The notes under the pieces: generated by a model
Database searches by the model: none
What the model was told of the DNA's origin: nothing
Seen by the model: only the letters and a program-made list of their open reading frames with translations
Translations under genes and position numbers: made by a program
Source of the DNA: Thiotrichales bacterium
GTDB taxonomy: Bacteria; Pseudomonadota; Gammaproteobacteria; Thiomicrospirales; Thiomicrospiraceae
NCBI GenBank assembly: GCA_016938655.1
Contig: JAFGUG010000072.1
Span: forward strand, 1 to 54,771
Length of the DNA: 54,771 nucleotides
Direction: 5' to 3'
Shown: one piece after another, positions 16,697 through 25,232 of the stretch
Position numbering within the stretch: position 1 is the stretch's first letter
How the letters are laid out: each line of letters opens with the position of its first letter

Positions 16697-18037
16697 TTAG
16701 ATCATTACAAACTGGTTTTTCCCGCTGGTTTTTGCCAAATACATCGCTTGATCGGCTTTCGCGATCAGATTATCTAACTCACTATTCTTTTGAAAGTGCG
16801 ACAAACCAATACTCACAGTCAGTGTTTGCAAACCTTCCGTCACGTCATCAACATCAATCGATTCAATTTGTCTCAAGATGCGTTCCGCCACCTCTTTTGA
16901 ATAATCCAATGAACAATTTGGTAGCAGTAAAATAAACTCTTCTCCGCCAAAACGTCCAAACAAATCTTGCTCACGAATGACCTCTTCAACGGTTTGCGTG
17001 ACGCGTTGTAAAACCACGTCTCCAACATGATGACCAAACGTATCGTTAATCGCTTTAAAGTCATCTAAATCCAACATCATTAAGCAGAATCCCATTTTTG
17101 TGAATTGTGAAGCCTCCATTTCTGCGCTCGCTTTTTCAATAAAGGCTCTACGATTCAGAATGCCGGTTAAATAATCTTTAGACGCTAACTCTTTTAAATC
17201 ATTTTGTTGATTTAACTGGTCTTTGGCCTGTTTTTTAAAGATATAAACCACAAACAAAAACTGTAGAACGCCCATCAATAAAACAAAAATGAGAATTCCT
17301 CTTTTATACTCTATTAACGTTAAACTCGGCCAACTAAGGTAAAAAGCATCTTCACTGTGCAATGTTTTGAGGGATAAATAATCGAGTGCGTCTACCCCCT
17401 CTAACTCATCGATTTTTTGTAATGAAGGTAGCTTGTATAAATCCGAAAGAGATTCTAAAAAAGCCTCTGAAACCATTCTGCCAAACAGTATAAATGAACC
17501 ATCCCCCACCGGCTGTTCACTCTCTTCGACCCAAAATTCATTTAAGGCAACCATATAAAACTGATTGTTGTATTTAAGAATTTGCATAGGCAGCTTAATG
17601 CCCTGCGCGCTTTGATTAATTAAGTTTGCTAAACCGTGGTTAAACAGTTGAGTTTGGTCGTATTCAGAGGCTCGCCCGTTTGCATAACCCAATTTGATTT
17701 GGGTTGGTGAAGAGCCAACCAGTATCATATCCACACTGTATTCATCAAATAAAAACTGGCCAATATTACTTTTTAACCACTCTATATCAATGTCCTCTTT
17801 GGCCGTTTTGATAAGTCGATCATGTGCCTCATCCCAAAAACTGTACTCAAGTAACAAATGTTCTAGACGCAATTGTTCAACCTCTAAGGCAATATTAATG
17901 CGCTCTTTGAGGTTGTTTTTAGAGCTTTGTTCAAGGGTGTGGAAGGTGTAAACAACAAAGGCAATCACGCCGCCAAATGAAATCAGCGACATGATTAATA
18001 CTTGAAAACTGATTGAACGAAATAGTTTTGAATACAT
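16697..18037 (-). CDS. Membrane diguanylate cyclase with CHASE4-like sensor
   Basis: Makes cyclic di-GMP in response to a periplasmic signal. A first helix (ISFQVLIMSLISFGGVIAFVVYTF) and a second (RGILIFVLLMGVLQFLFVVYIF) bracket a periplasmic domain of about 210 residues with LRLEHLLLEYSFWDEAHDRL, typical of CHASE4. The GGDEF domain carries DYLTGILNRRAF, MLDLDDFKAINDTFGHHVGD and catalytic GGEEF. REQD five residues earlier is an RxxD inhibitory site. I start at ATG 18037; the longer frame starts with TTG 18061. A copy of the iterated palindrome (18037-18048) directly abuts this start codon and supplies the only purine-rich ribosome-site candidate. Confidence 0.9.
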   Translation of the reverse strand: MYSKLFRSISFQVLIMSLISFGGVIAFVVYTFHTLEQSSKNNLKERINIALEVEQLRLEHLLLEYSFWDEAHDRLIKTAKEDIDIEWLKSNIGQFLFDEYSVDMILVGSSPTQIKLGYANGRASEYDQTQLFNHGLANLINQSAQGIKLPMQILKYNNQFYMVALNEFWVEESEQPVGDGSFILFGRMVSEAFLESLSDLYKLPSLQKIDELEGVDALDYLSLKTLHSEDAFYLSWPSLTLIEYKRGILIFVLLMGVLQFLFVVYIFKKQAKDQLNQQNDLKELASKDYLTGILNRRAFIEKASAEMEASQFTKMGFCLMMLDLDDFKAINDTFGHHVGDVVLQRVTQTVEEVIREQDLFGRFGGEEFILLLPNCSLDYSKEVAERILRQIESIDVDDVTEGLQTLTVSIGLSHFQKNSELDNLIAKADQAMYLAKTSGKNQFVMI

Positions 18038-18048
18038 ACAGGCCTGCT
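18037..18048. repeat. Iterated palindrome copy 9 (TACAGGCCTGCT)
   Basis: Ends directly at the ATG of the membrane diguanylate cyclase. Confidence 0.75.
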
Positions 18049-18178
18049 TTGAAACTACCAATTCAGTTTACTATACCCCCCTAACCAAACTAAAGAAATA
18101 AGAAACATGGCCTGTTCAATCCGTAATAAATTCAACTCATCAACGATGATCCGTGTTTATTATCTTAAATCTTAATTT

Positions 18179-20413
18179 TTAGACCTTAATCGGCAGTGCA
18201 TGATATGCCTTGCCTGTTAACTGTGAAATAGCCGCGGTTAAGGCGGGAGCCAATGGCGGTAAACCAGGTTCTCCATATCCACCAGGGGCTTCATTGCTAG
18301 CAATCATTTCCACCTCTATCTGTGGAGTTTCAGCTAAGGTAATCATTGGGTAATTATCAAAGTTCGAGGTTTTCACCTGTCCATTACGAATTTCAATGTC
18401 ACCATGCAACGCCGCCGTTAATCCATAAATAATGGCGCTATGCATTTGTCTTTTCACAATCTCTGGGTTAACCATCTTTCCACAATCGACTACACAATAC
18501 ACTTTATCCACGACAATCCGTTGACCGTCCAGGTGTGCTTCCACCGTTTGCCCAACAAAACTCCCAAAACTCTCAACACTCGCCATGCCTTTTGCGTGGT
18601 TTTTAGGTAAAGCATCCGTCCAATTTGAAAAGGTTTTTAAGCGATCCAATACGTTATAAGCACGGCTGCCTTTCGGTAACATTGCCATTCGATACTCAAT
18701 TGGATCTTGCTTGGCTTTACTAGCCAGCTCGTTGAGCATACCTTCCATAAAGAAACCGGTGTAAGAGTGGCCAACCGATCGCCAAAAACCGAGAGGAATA
18801 TTAAAGTTTTCTCGCACCACCTCTAAGGTTAAATTTGGCAGTTTATAAGGCTGGTCGGCTAACCCTTCCGACATGGCATTATCAATCATGGTGGCCGAAC
18901 CACCTGAAAAACTCGCCATAACCGAATCACTCACCACTTTGGTTTTCCACTCAACCGGAAACCCTTTGGCATCAGTTTTCACATCAAACTGCGCCACCGC
19001 CGCAGGACGATAAAAATCGTGCTGGACATCCTCTTCTCGAGACCAAATCAATTTAACGGGTGCGCCAACTTCAACGGCAATGGCCACGGCTTGCGCAACA
19101 TAATCGACATTGGCACGTCGTCCAAAACCACCGCCTAAAAAGGTGGTGTGAATCACCACTTGCGAAGGTTGCAATAAACTCGCATCCGCCGCCACTTGAG
19201 TAGCAGCGGACTGGTTTTGCGTGGGTGCCCAAACTTCGCATAAATTATCATGCACCCATGCGGTGGCATTCATCGGTTCCATAGTGGTGTGTGCTAAATA
19301 AGGGGCCTCAAACGTCACCTGATGTTGATGCGCAAACGTTTTGGCTTGCCCACCCGCTTTTACGCTTTGCGCTTCTTTGTTCAAACCTTCATACAGTCGT
19401 TTTTTAATTTGTGCATTATCCAGTCCAAGGGTTTTACCGCCGGTAAACTTAGGGTTTAATGCCTCAAGACCTTTTTTAGCTGCCCAGTAGCCGTTGGCTA
19501 CCACAGCAACCGCATGCTCTAATGGAACCACCGCTTCAACACCCTTAACCGCCATTGCCGCTTTTTCATCATAACTGTCGACCGTGCCCCCAAACACCGG
19601 CGACTGTGCAAGGGTGGCAACGAGCATTCCCGGCAATTCAACGTCCATGCCAAACACCGCTGAACCATCCACTTTTGCGGCAGTATCGGTTCTTGGCATC
19701 GGTTTGCCTATATAGCGATACTCACTGGCCTTTTTTAAGGTTGGATTGGCGACGGGTTGAATATTTTGTAACGCCGGAATTAACGCTTCAAAGGCCACAC
19801 TTTTTTGTAAGCTTGGCGCCTCTATTTGATGCAACCCAACTTTGCAAAGTTCTGGTTTAATTTGCCATTGCTCGGCGGCAGCTAAACGCATCATCTCTCT
19901 TAAGGTTGCCGCCACTTCACTCAACGGTTGCCACCAACCTCGCACCGCAGTACTGCCTCCCGTTACCTGAATCCCGATAATCGGGTTGTTGTATCTTGGG
20001 TTATTTAAAGGCGGTTTAACCGAAACTTTGCTTAAATCTGCACCGAGTTCATCGGCAAAAATCATCGCTAACGCCGTTTGTGAGCCTTGCCCCATTTCAG
20101 CAGCGGGCACGATTAAAACCAACTCACCAGACGTACTCAGTTGAATCCAACCTTCAACAAAAATAGGCGGGGATGATTTTTCAGAACCAGCTGACGGCTC
20201 AGCCGCTCTGGCTTTACTGATAACCGGTAAGTTAAAGGCTAATACCAACCCACCGGCACTGAACAGGCCTGCCTTTAAAAATGCACGACGACTGGGGTTT
20301 TCTGGTTCAAGCACACGAATAGACGATTCAATATTTTGAGCGGCATTAGGCGTGGTTTGCTTATCTGACTGGACGTTGGCCATTTGCTGTAAGGCTTGAC
20401 TGAGATTTTGCAT
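18179..20413 (-). CDS. Molybdopterin-binding large subunit, xanthine dehydrogenase/isoquinoline 1-oxidoreductase family
   Basis: Catalytic subunit of a periplasmic molybdenum hydroxylase for aldehydes or N-heterocycles; the substrate is unknown. A twin-arginine signal (NPSRRAFLKAGLFSAGGLVLAFNLPV) lies near residue 40. The catalytic Glu is in GGYGEPGLPPLAPALTAAI near the C-terminus, with other hallmarks EMGQGSQTALAMIFADELG, GGGFGRRANVDYVAQA and GFFMEGMLNELA. I start at ATG 20413, one base after the small-subunit stop; the longer frame overlaps that gene. At 744 residues it is full length and of the IorB type. It works with the 2Fe-2S subunit upstream. No cytochrome subunit is adjacent. Confidence 0.9.
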   Translation of the reverse strand: MQNLSQALQQMANVQSDKQTTPNAAQNIESSIRVLEPENPSRRAFLKAGLFSAGGLVLAFNLPVISKARAAEPSAGSEKSSPPIFVEGWIQLSTSGELVLIVPAAEMGQGSQTALAMIFADELGADLSKVSVKPPLNNPRYNNPIIGIQVTGGSTAVRGWWQPLSEVAATLREMMRLAAAEQWQIKPELCKVGLHQIEAPSLQKSVAFEALIPALQNIQPVANPTLKKASEYRYIGKPMPRTDTAAKVDGSAVFGMDVELPGMLVATLAQSPVFGGTVDSYDEKAAMAVKGVEAVVPLEHAVAVVANGYWAAKKGLEALNPKFTGGKTLGLDNAQIKKRLYEGLNKEAQSVKAGGQAKTFAHQHQVTFEAPYLAHTTMEPMNATAWVHDNLCEVWAPTQNQSAATQVAADASLLQPSQVVIHTTFLGGGFGRRANVDYVAQAVAIAVEVGAPVKLIWSREEDVQHDFYRPAAVAQFDVKTDAKGFPVEWKTKVVSDSVMASFSGGSATMIDNAMSEGLADQPYKLPNLTLEVVRENFNIPLGFWRSVGHSYTGFFMEGMLNELASKAKQDPIEYRMAMLPKGSRAYNVLDRLKTFSNWTDALPKNHAKGMASVESFGSFVGQTVEAHLDGQRIVVDKVYCVVDCGKMVNPEIVKRQMHSAIIYGLTAALHGDIEIRNGQVKTSNFDNYPMITLAETPQIEVEMIASNEAPGGYGEPGLPPLAPALTAAISQLTGKAYHALPIKV
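20262..20273. repeat. Iterated palindrome copy 10 (AACAGGCCTGCC)
   Basis: In the Tat signal of the Mo-hydroxylase, read KAGLF. Confidence 0.75.
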
Positions 20414-20414
20414 G

Positions 20415-20870
20415 TTATGCCCCCTGCTTATTGAGTTCAACGGATAAATCGACCGCTTGTTTAATTTCAGGATAGGTTCCACAACGGCACAAATTAACCA
20501 TGGCTTTTTTGATGGCTTCTTCAGACGGATTCGATTCTTTAGACAACAACGCTACCGCACTCAAAATTTGTCCCGATTGGCAGTAACCACATTGCGGAAC
20601 ATCTAATGAACCCCAGGCCTGCTTAACTGGGTGTTGCGGATCAATGCCTTCTAAGGTTGTGATTGCACCTTTGATGGTTTCTATTGGGGTGACACAACTT
20701 CGCACCGGCTTGCCATCCACTAACACAGTGCATGCGCCACAAAGACCTGCTCCACAACTAAATTTAGCAGCGTTTAATTGCAACTGCTCTCTCAACACCC
20801 AAAGCAGTGGCGTATCGGCTTCTGCCTCTAATTGAACTTGCTGTTTATTTACCATTAAAGAATATTGCAT
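20415..20870 (-). CDS. 2Fe-2S subunit of the molybdenum hydroxylase (IorA-like)
   Basis: Electron-transfer partner of the large subunit, 151 residues. The plant-type ferredoxin cluster is FSCGAGLCGACTVLVDGKPVRSC, and the second alpha-helical cluster is CGYCQSGQ ... NLCRCGTYPEI, all eight cysteines present. It has no signal peptide of its own, so it is probably carried through the Tat system with the large subunit. The genes are separated by one base, indicating tight coupling. An iterated-palindrome copy is read here as KQAWGS. Confidence 0.93.
   Translation of the reverse strand: MQYSLMVNKQQVQLEAEADTPLLWVLREQLQLNAAKFSCGAGLCGACTVLVDGKPVRSCVTPIETIKGAITTLEGIDPQHPVKQAWGSLDVPQCGYCQSGQILSAVALLSKESNPSEEAIKKAMVNLCRCGTYPEIKQAVDLSVELNKQGA
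20612..20623. repeat. Iterated palindrome copy 11 (CCCAGGCCTGCT)
   Basis: In the 2Fe-2S subunit, read KQAWG, only 350 bp from copy 10. Confidence 0.7.
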
Positions 20871-20964
20871 GAACTTTCCTCACTCTATAAACATCGTCAC
20901 GTTAATTTCCATTTTTTCTAACTAACCAAATCTAAACAAGACGTTAGTTAATCTGGCTTTGACC

Positions 20965-22299
20965 TTACTTTTGAATCATCCCCTCCACCATTGATTTAAT
21001 TTCCGGTTCATCCCATTCAATAGCGGTGTTCACCGAGTATTGCATGTTCCCCTGTTGATCAATCATAAACGAACTGGGGAATGCAAAAATCTCATATTCG
21101 GCAGACACTTTGCCATCTAAATCGATTAACACCGGAAAGTCGACCTGCACGCTTTTTAGAAAGGCGGCGATGGTTTCTGGGCTCTCTTTGAAGTTGACCG
21201 ATACAATTTCAAAGTCTTTAGCATCAAATGACTCAGCCAATCGATTCATTGAGGGAATCTCCTTCACACAAGGCGGACACCAGCTGGCCCAAAAATTCAA
21301 CAAAATCACCTTGCCACGTTTCTCTTGTAAATTAATGGTTTTGCCAGCAATATCCGTCAGTTCAAAGTTAGGTGCGGTTCGTTCAGTAATCGGAACCAAG
21401 CCTTTAATACTTTGCGTGGCTTCGCGAGTTGTTAGGTTTGTGACTGGCGTAAACACGGTATTCGGTGAAACTTGACCGGCCTGTAACCAAACCGCAAACT
21501 GTTCGGGAATGGCTTCACCCAATTGCTTCTCTAAGGCCGAAGGTTCACGTCTTAGAAAGTACCAATCTCGGGCATTGGGTATGGCGGCTACCGTGACTTG
21601 GCTGTTGCTGGCTTCCAACGCTTGAATCACCTCTGGCAACTTCCATTTATAGGTGCCTTGGGTTGGTTGCACGAGAGTAATGGGCAAACTGGTTGCTGAA
21701 ATGATTGGAAACAGACTGGGCGCATCGCCGGCTTTTAAAGGCGCATCAAACACATTCGGAAAGAAGGCCACCACTTGCTGAAGCGCTCCGATGCCATTTT
21801 TAGGAAGCGTATCGAGTTGCCATAAACGAATCCCACGCAACAGCACCAAGCTCATACGTCCTGTACTTATGGGCACAAAACCTATGTTTTGTTGATGGGT
21901 TGGTTGATGGGTTGGTTGATGGGTTGTTTGAGGAGACGCTGCAGTGGCGCGTGGATTAAGTTGCGTGTTCGCGTGGTGCAAAACCGCGGCCACCCCCTCA
22001 CCGGTTAAGGCACGCACATTGTTAGGGGTGCGCTCTATAAAATAGGACTCTAATAGATCAATTTGCCAAATGTCGTAGCCTAAATCATTAAACTGCGAGA
22101 GAAGGTGTTTAAAGGGCGCTCGACTGGCATAGCCTTCGGTAAACCAGATTAATAACGGTTTATCCGCATCCGCAAAGGTGGCTGGATAGACATTCACAGT
22201 TACCTCGTCGCCCGAGTCTAACGGCAAATTAAAACGTTCACTGGCGTGAGCCATTGAAATACTCAGAAACAGACTGATTAAACCAAGCCAAAGTTGCAC
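20965..22299 (-). CDS. TlpA-type thioredoxin with an N-terminal hydrolase-like domain
   Basis: A 444-residue exported protein. The signal peptide is MQLWLGLISLFLSISMAHA. Residues about 25-290 resemble an alpha/beta-hydrolase or AcvB/VirJ-like fold (KPLLIWFTEGYASRAPFKHLL, FVPISTGRMSLVLLRGI) without an obvious GxSxG nucleophile. Residues about 305-444 are a TlpA/ResA thioredoxin domain with NFWASWCPPCVKEIPSMNRL and cis-Pro AFPSSFMID. Between strands sits a THQPTHQPTHQ repeat from three 12-bp DNA units. It starts at GTG 22299 with a GGGGTGAG ribosome site. Probable role: periplasmic disulfide reduction linked to another, unknown activity. Confidence 0.82.
   Translation of the reverse strand: MQLWLGLISLFLSISMAHASERFNLPLDSGDEVTVNVYPATFADADKPLLIWFTEGYASRAPFKHLLSQFNDLGYDIWQIDLLESYFIERTPNNVRALTGEGVAAVLHHANTQLNPRATAASPQTTHQPTHQPTHQQNIGFVPISTGRMSLVLLRGIRLWQLDTLPKNGIGALQQVVAFFPNVFDAPLKAGDAPSLFPIISATSLPITLVQPTQGTYKWKLPEVIQALEASNSQVTVAAIPNARDWYFLRREPSALEKQLGEAIPEQFAVWLQAGQVSPNTVFTPVTNLTTREATQSIKGLVPITERTAPNFELTDIAGKTINLQEKRGKVILLNFWASWCPPCVKEIPSMNRLAESFDAKDFEIVSVNFKESPETIAAFLKSVQVDFPVLIDLDGKVSAEYEIFAFPSSFMIDQQGNMQYSVNTAIEWDEPEIKSMVEGMIQK
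21891..21926. repeat. Three tandem 12-bp units in the TlpA-fusion gene
   Basis: GTTGATGGGTTG three times in succession, encoding Thr-His-Gln-Pro on the minus strand. In-frame copy-number changes would only change the length of a linker. Confidence 0.85.
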
Positions 22300-22361
22300 C
22301 GCTCACCCCTTTTATTAATCCAACGTCTTTAACGCTTTAACAAACCCTAAAAGGCCAAATT

Positions 22362-22373
22362 AACAGGCCTGTC
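22362..22373. repeat. Iterated palindrome copy 12 (AACAGGCCTGTC)
   Basis: 77 bp past the membrane flavodoxin stop. Confidence 0.7.
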
Positions 22374-22449
22374 TACCCTTTTAGAATGCGCTCATTTAAT
22401 AAGGGTTTGAATGGTGTTTCCCTCTTTTCAAGTTTTAAGCACCTCTAAT

Positions 22450-23064
22450 TTACTCTTTAAACGCGCTGCGGTCACCACCTAATTGCTCGATTAATTGCTG
22501 CCACACTTCAATCGCTTGTTTATCCATTTGACTGACTTTAATTATTGGGTGCAGTGCCTGAGCACCTTGATCAGCCAGCCAACTGTCTAATTTACGCCCA
22601 AATCCACAAAACCGATCATACTGTTTATCGCCCAATGCAAGGACGGCATACTCCATTTCCGATAGGTTTAACTTCGCTCGCTTCAACTTACGCTCAAAGC
22701 CTCGCGCCGCTTCCGGAGCTTGGCCATTGCCAAAGGTAGAGGTAATAAAAAGACAGTGGGGTTTACCAATTAGATCGGAAGGTTTAAGGGTGCTAAGCTT
22801 AATGACTTCAACCGTTTTACCCATTAATCTAAACGCCTCTGCAGTTTGCAAAGCCAAGGTTTGAGCCCGACCACGTTGACTGGCATACAAAATCGTCCAA
22901 TCAGGGGCGTTTTCATCAGGAGTGGATGTTTGCTCGGGCTTTATTAACATGCGGTTGTCACTTGGCTGTGTTCTGAGCAGTAGCAACCAAAAACCAATAA
23001 TAAGGACAGTGATTAAAGCAATCAGAAACACCGAATCAGATAAAAATGATAACAACGCTAACAT
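22450..23064 (-). CDS. Membrane-anchored flavodoxin-domain protein
   Basis: A 204-residue electron carrier. One N-terminal helix (VFLIALITVLIIGFWLLLL) is followed by a linker and an FMN-binding flavodoxin domain like that of sulfite reductase CysJ. Its features are ILYASQRGRAQTLALQTAEAF for the phosphate loop, TSTFGNGQAPEAARGFE and YAVLALGDKQYDRFCGFGRKLD. It lacks the FAD/NADPH half of CysJ-type reductases, so a partner reductase or acceptor is needed. The start at 23064 has no strong ribosome site. It is in the same direction as the TlpA fusion 150 bp downstream and may belong to the same envelope redox group. Confidence 0.88.
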   Translation of the reverse strand: MLALLSFLSDSVFLIALITVLIIGFWLLLLRTQPSDNRMLIKPEQTSTPDENAPDWTILYASQRGRAQTLALQTAEAFRLMGKTVEVIKLSTLKPSDLIGKPHCLFITSTFGNGQAPEAARGFERKLKRAKLNLSEMEYAVLALGDKQYDRFCGFGRKLDSWLADQGAQALHPIIKVSQMDKQAIEVWQQLIEQLGGDRSAFKE

Positions 23065-23346
23065 TGGCGCTTTTAGACCTAACTTTATAATGAATTAGCC
23101 TTATTTAACCACAAAGCCAATTCAGATAATTTTCATAACGGCGATGCTTTTAAATCGCCCTATGAGCCGGCATTTTTTAAAACCCTGCTGTTTTTGTCCA
23201 ACCTTTGTCATAAAGTCTCCCAAAGCGGGTCTAATAGAAGGATGCATTCAAATCCTTTCAACTCAAAAATTAACCAAAAATACGGCGACGCTCTAGACTT
23301 AACTGACCGCATCCCCTAGCCAATTAATGCTAAAAGGAAGAACAGC

Positions 23347-23853
23347 ATGCAAAACGCATTAATGAATAAACTGCTATTTTCAGTGCTCATTTGGGTACTG
23401 CCACTTACTGCCCAAGCAAATTGGTTAGACCGCATTACCACCGTGGTGGGCGGTCATATTAGTGACCTGCAATCCCGGTTTACCGAAGATCAACTCATCG
23501 GCGGCACCATCGTGCAAACGGCGCAATTCAGAGACAATGACCGAGGTCAGGACTTGCTTCATCACGGCGCAGGGTCGGTAAAAATCATTGAAAATTCAGA
23601 GGGACGGTTTATTCAATTAGCCGAGAACTTTACCTCAACACCGGGACCGGATTATCACGTTTTTATCTCTCAAGATACCCAAATTGACCATGAAGACCGT
23701 TTTGTAAAAGCCAATCAAGTTGAATTAGGAAAATTGATTAAAGGCTCTGGGGCCAGTTATTACAAACTCCCCAGTGATGCCAACTTTCAATCGGTCACTA
23801 TTTGGTGCAAAGCGTTTGATGAGTTTATTATGAGCGCGGATTTTGCACGCTAA
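23347..23853 (+). CDS. Exported DM13-domain protein
   Basis: DM13 is a small beta-sandwich domain predicted to have a redox role through a buried Cys; its true function is not established. The signal peptide runs to LTAQA (about residue 24). The domain (about residues 60-168) shows the pattern LLHHGAGSVKIIENSEGRFIQLAENFTSTPGPDYHVFIS and the terminal VTIWCKAFDEFIMSADF with its conserved Cys. AAGGAAG lies eight bases before the ATG. It converges on the DCC gene across the most perfect copy of the iterated palindrome. Confidence 0.88.
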   Translation: MQNALMNKLLFSVLIWVLPLTAQANWLDRITTVVGGHISDLQSRFTEDQLIGGTIVQTAQFRDNDRGQDLLHHGAGSVKIIENSEGRFIQLAENFTSTPGPDYHVFISQDTQIDHEDRFVKANQVELGKLIKGSGASYYKLPSDANFQSVTIWCKAFDEFIMSADFAR

Positions 23854-23898
23854 GGGTTTTCAATGGACTAAACAATGCTAAAAAAATAGAAATGGTTA

Positions 23899-23922
23899 AA
23901 ACTCAGCAGGCCTGCTGAGTTT
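23899..23922. repeat. Iterated palindrome copy 13, 24-bp perfect palindrome
   Basis: AAACTC-AGCAGGCCTGCT-GAGTTT between the convergent DM13 and DCC genes; the most complete copy in the window. Confidence 0.9.
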
Positions 23923-23945
23923 CAGTAGAGATTATTCATACTATG

Positions 23946-24317
23946 TTAAGACTGTTGTTGCGAAGCTATCTGACAATGCTTTGATCGATTAAAGCGCCAT
24001 TTTGCGAACCACTCATAGCCCACCTTTAACAGCCAGTTAATTGGTTTGATGCTTGCTACTTTTGCCAGCACTCGCCATCGTGGTAGCGTAGACCACATTA
24101 AGACAAACGCATCGACACCTAAATGAATATTCTGATCGGCATCAATGGCATGAATATGCTTTAAGGCGGTCACTAGGTCGATGTTCAAATTTGCTAGGGT
24201 TTCCACATGCTCGCTTATCGCTAGCCACTCAATCGCCCCTTCTGGAGTAATGCGTTGGTAGTAGGCAATTTCCTTAGAGCACAAGCCACATTGATCATCA
24301 AAAAATACTTTAATCAC
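23946..24317 (-). CDS. DCC-family thiol-disulfide oxidoreductase (DUF393)
   Basis: A 123-residue thioredoxin-like protein named for its DxxC motif. The DDQCGLCSKEI motif at residues 7-17 holds the CxxC pair, and the later segment TLPRWRVLAKVASIKPINWLLKVGYEWFAKWRFNRSKHC is the family's C-terminal region. There is no signal peptide. It starts at GTG 24317 with AAGG upstream. Redox substrate unknown. It lies next to the rhodanese gene on the same strand, 59 bp apart. Confidence 0.88.
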   Translation of the reverse strand: MIKVFFDDQCGLCSKEIAYYQRITPEGAIEWLAISEHVETLANLNIDLVTALKHIHAIDADQNIHLGVDAFVLMWSTLPRWRVLAKVASIKPINWLLKVGYEWFAKWRFNRSKHCQIASQQQS

Positions 24318-24376
24318 AATTCGAGCCTTTTAATGTCATCCACAAGTTTCGTGGTTAGGTAATGGGTTAAAACCCT

Positions 24377-25045
24377 TTAAGGTTTAACCGTTGTCAGACC
24401 CAGTGCGTGCCAAGCTTGCATGCCGCCTCGGTACCAATGAATTTTATGCGCCGGATAGCCCATGCTAACCAGGGTTTTAATGTTGGTTGGGGATTGGCCA
24501 CACCACGAACCATTGCAAAACATCACTAACTCTTTGGCGTTGCTGAAATCCCAAATACCTTGGTCCACGACCGCACCAAAACGCAAGGTCAAAATGCCTT
24601 CTACCGCAAACGGTTCGTAACTCGAAGCATTACGAAACAGCTCTGTCCAAGGCAAGTTAACCGCCCCTGGAATCGTGCCTTTCGCAACCCAATCGGGGGT
24701 GCGTGAATCAATGATTAAGACATGTTTGTCGCCATTTGATTGGCGTTTTAAAAAGGCCAAAAGTTCCAACTCGCCAATGGTATTCACGCCGGGTGCGACC
24801 ACCATGGGCTGCACACAAAACGGTGGGCACTCTCTGGAGGTTAAGGCAAAGTCTTCGGTGATGGTATTGGCCGTATCTTGATTACGTTGAATCACCAATG
24901 GCTTACCTTTGTGCATAATAGTCACAGAAGGTAGGTTGCTGTCTATCTTAACTTTCAGGTCGTTTTTAACACCCTCAACAGCGTAAGCTTGTGCCGAGAA
25001 ATAGAGAAAAAATAGCGTGACTGTCCATCCAATCTTATGAGTCAT
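24377..25045 (-). CDS. Periplasmic rhodanese-domain protein
   Basis: Single-rhodanese sulfurtransferase exported by a signal peptide (MTHKIGWTVTLFFLYFSAQAYA). The rhodanese fold spans about residues 90-220, with LIIDSRTPDWVAKGTIPGAVNLPW and the active-site loop MFCNGSWCGQSP followed by IHWYRGGMQAWHALGL. The second Cys (CGQSP) aligns best with the persulfide loop. A leading segment with RECPPFCVQPMVVAPGV has two more cysteines. I chose ATG 25045, preceded by AAAGGGGA; the longer frame begins with TTG 25063. A role in sulfur handling would suit a sulfur oxidiser but is inferred. Confidence 0.88.
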   Translation of the reverse strand: MTHKIGWTVTLFFLYFSAQAYAVEGVKNDLKVKIDSNLPSVTIMHKGKPLVIQRNQDTANTITEDFALTSRECPPFCVQPMVVAPGVNTIGELELLAFLKRQSNGDKHVLIIDSRTPDWVAKGTIPGAVNLPWTELFRNASSYEPFAVEGILTLRFGAVVDQGIWDFSNAKELVMFCNGSWCGQSPTNIKTLVSMGYPAHKIHWYRGGMQAWHALGLTTVKP

Positions 25046-25232
25046 GTTTATCCCCTTTATCAATTAGGTTAAATTAACATCATCTTCAATACTAACAGAA
25101 ACCGTTCACAACCACGTTGATCAACGATGACTGTCGCGCTTGTAACGCCCCTACCCATTAAATTAACATCAAACCTTATTTGCTTTACAATCTAAACCCC
25201 TTTTCACATTTACCCAATCTTAAAGGTTAGCG

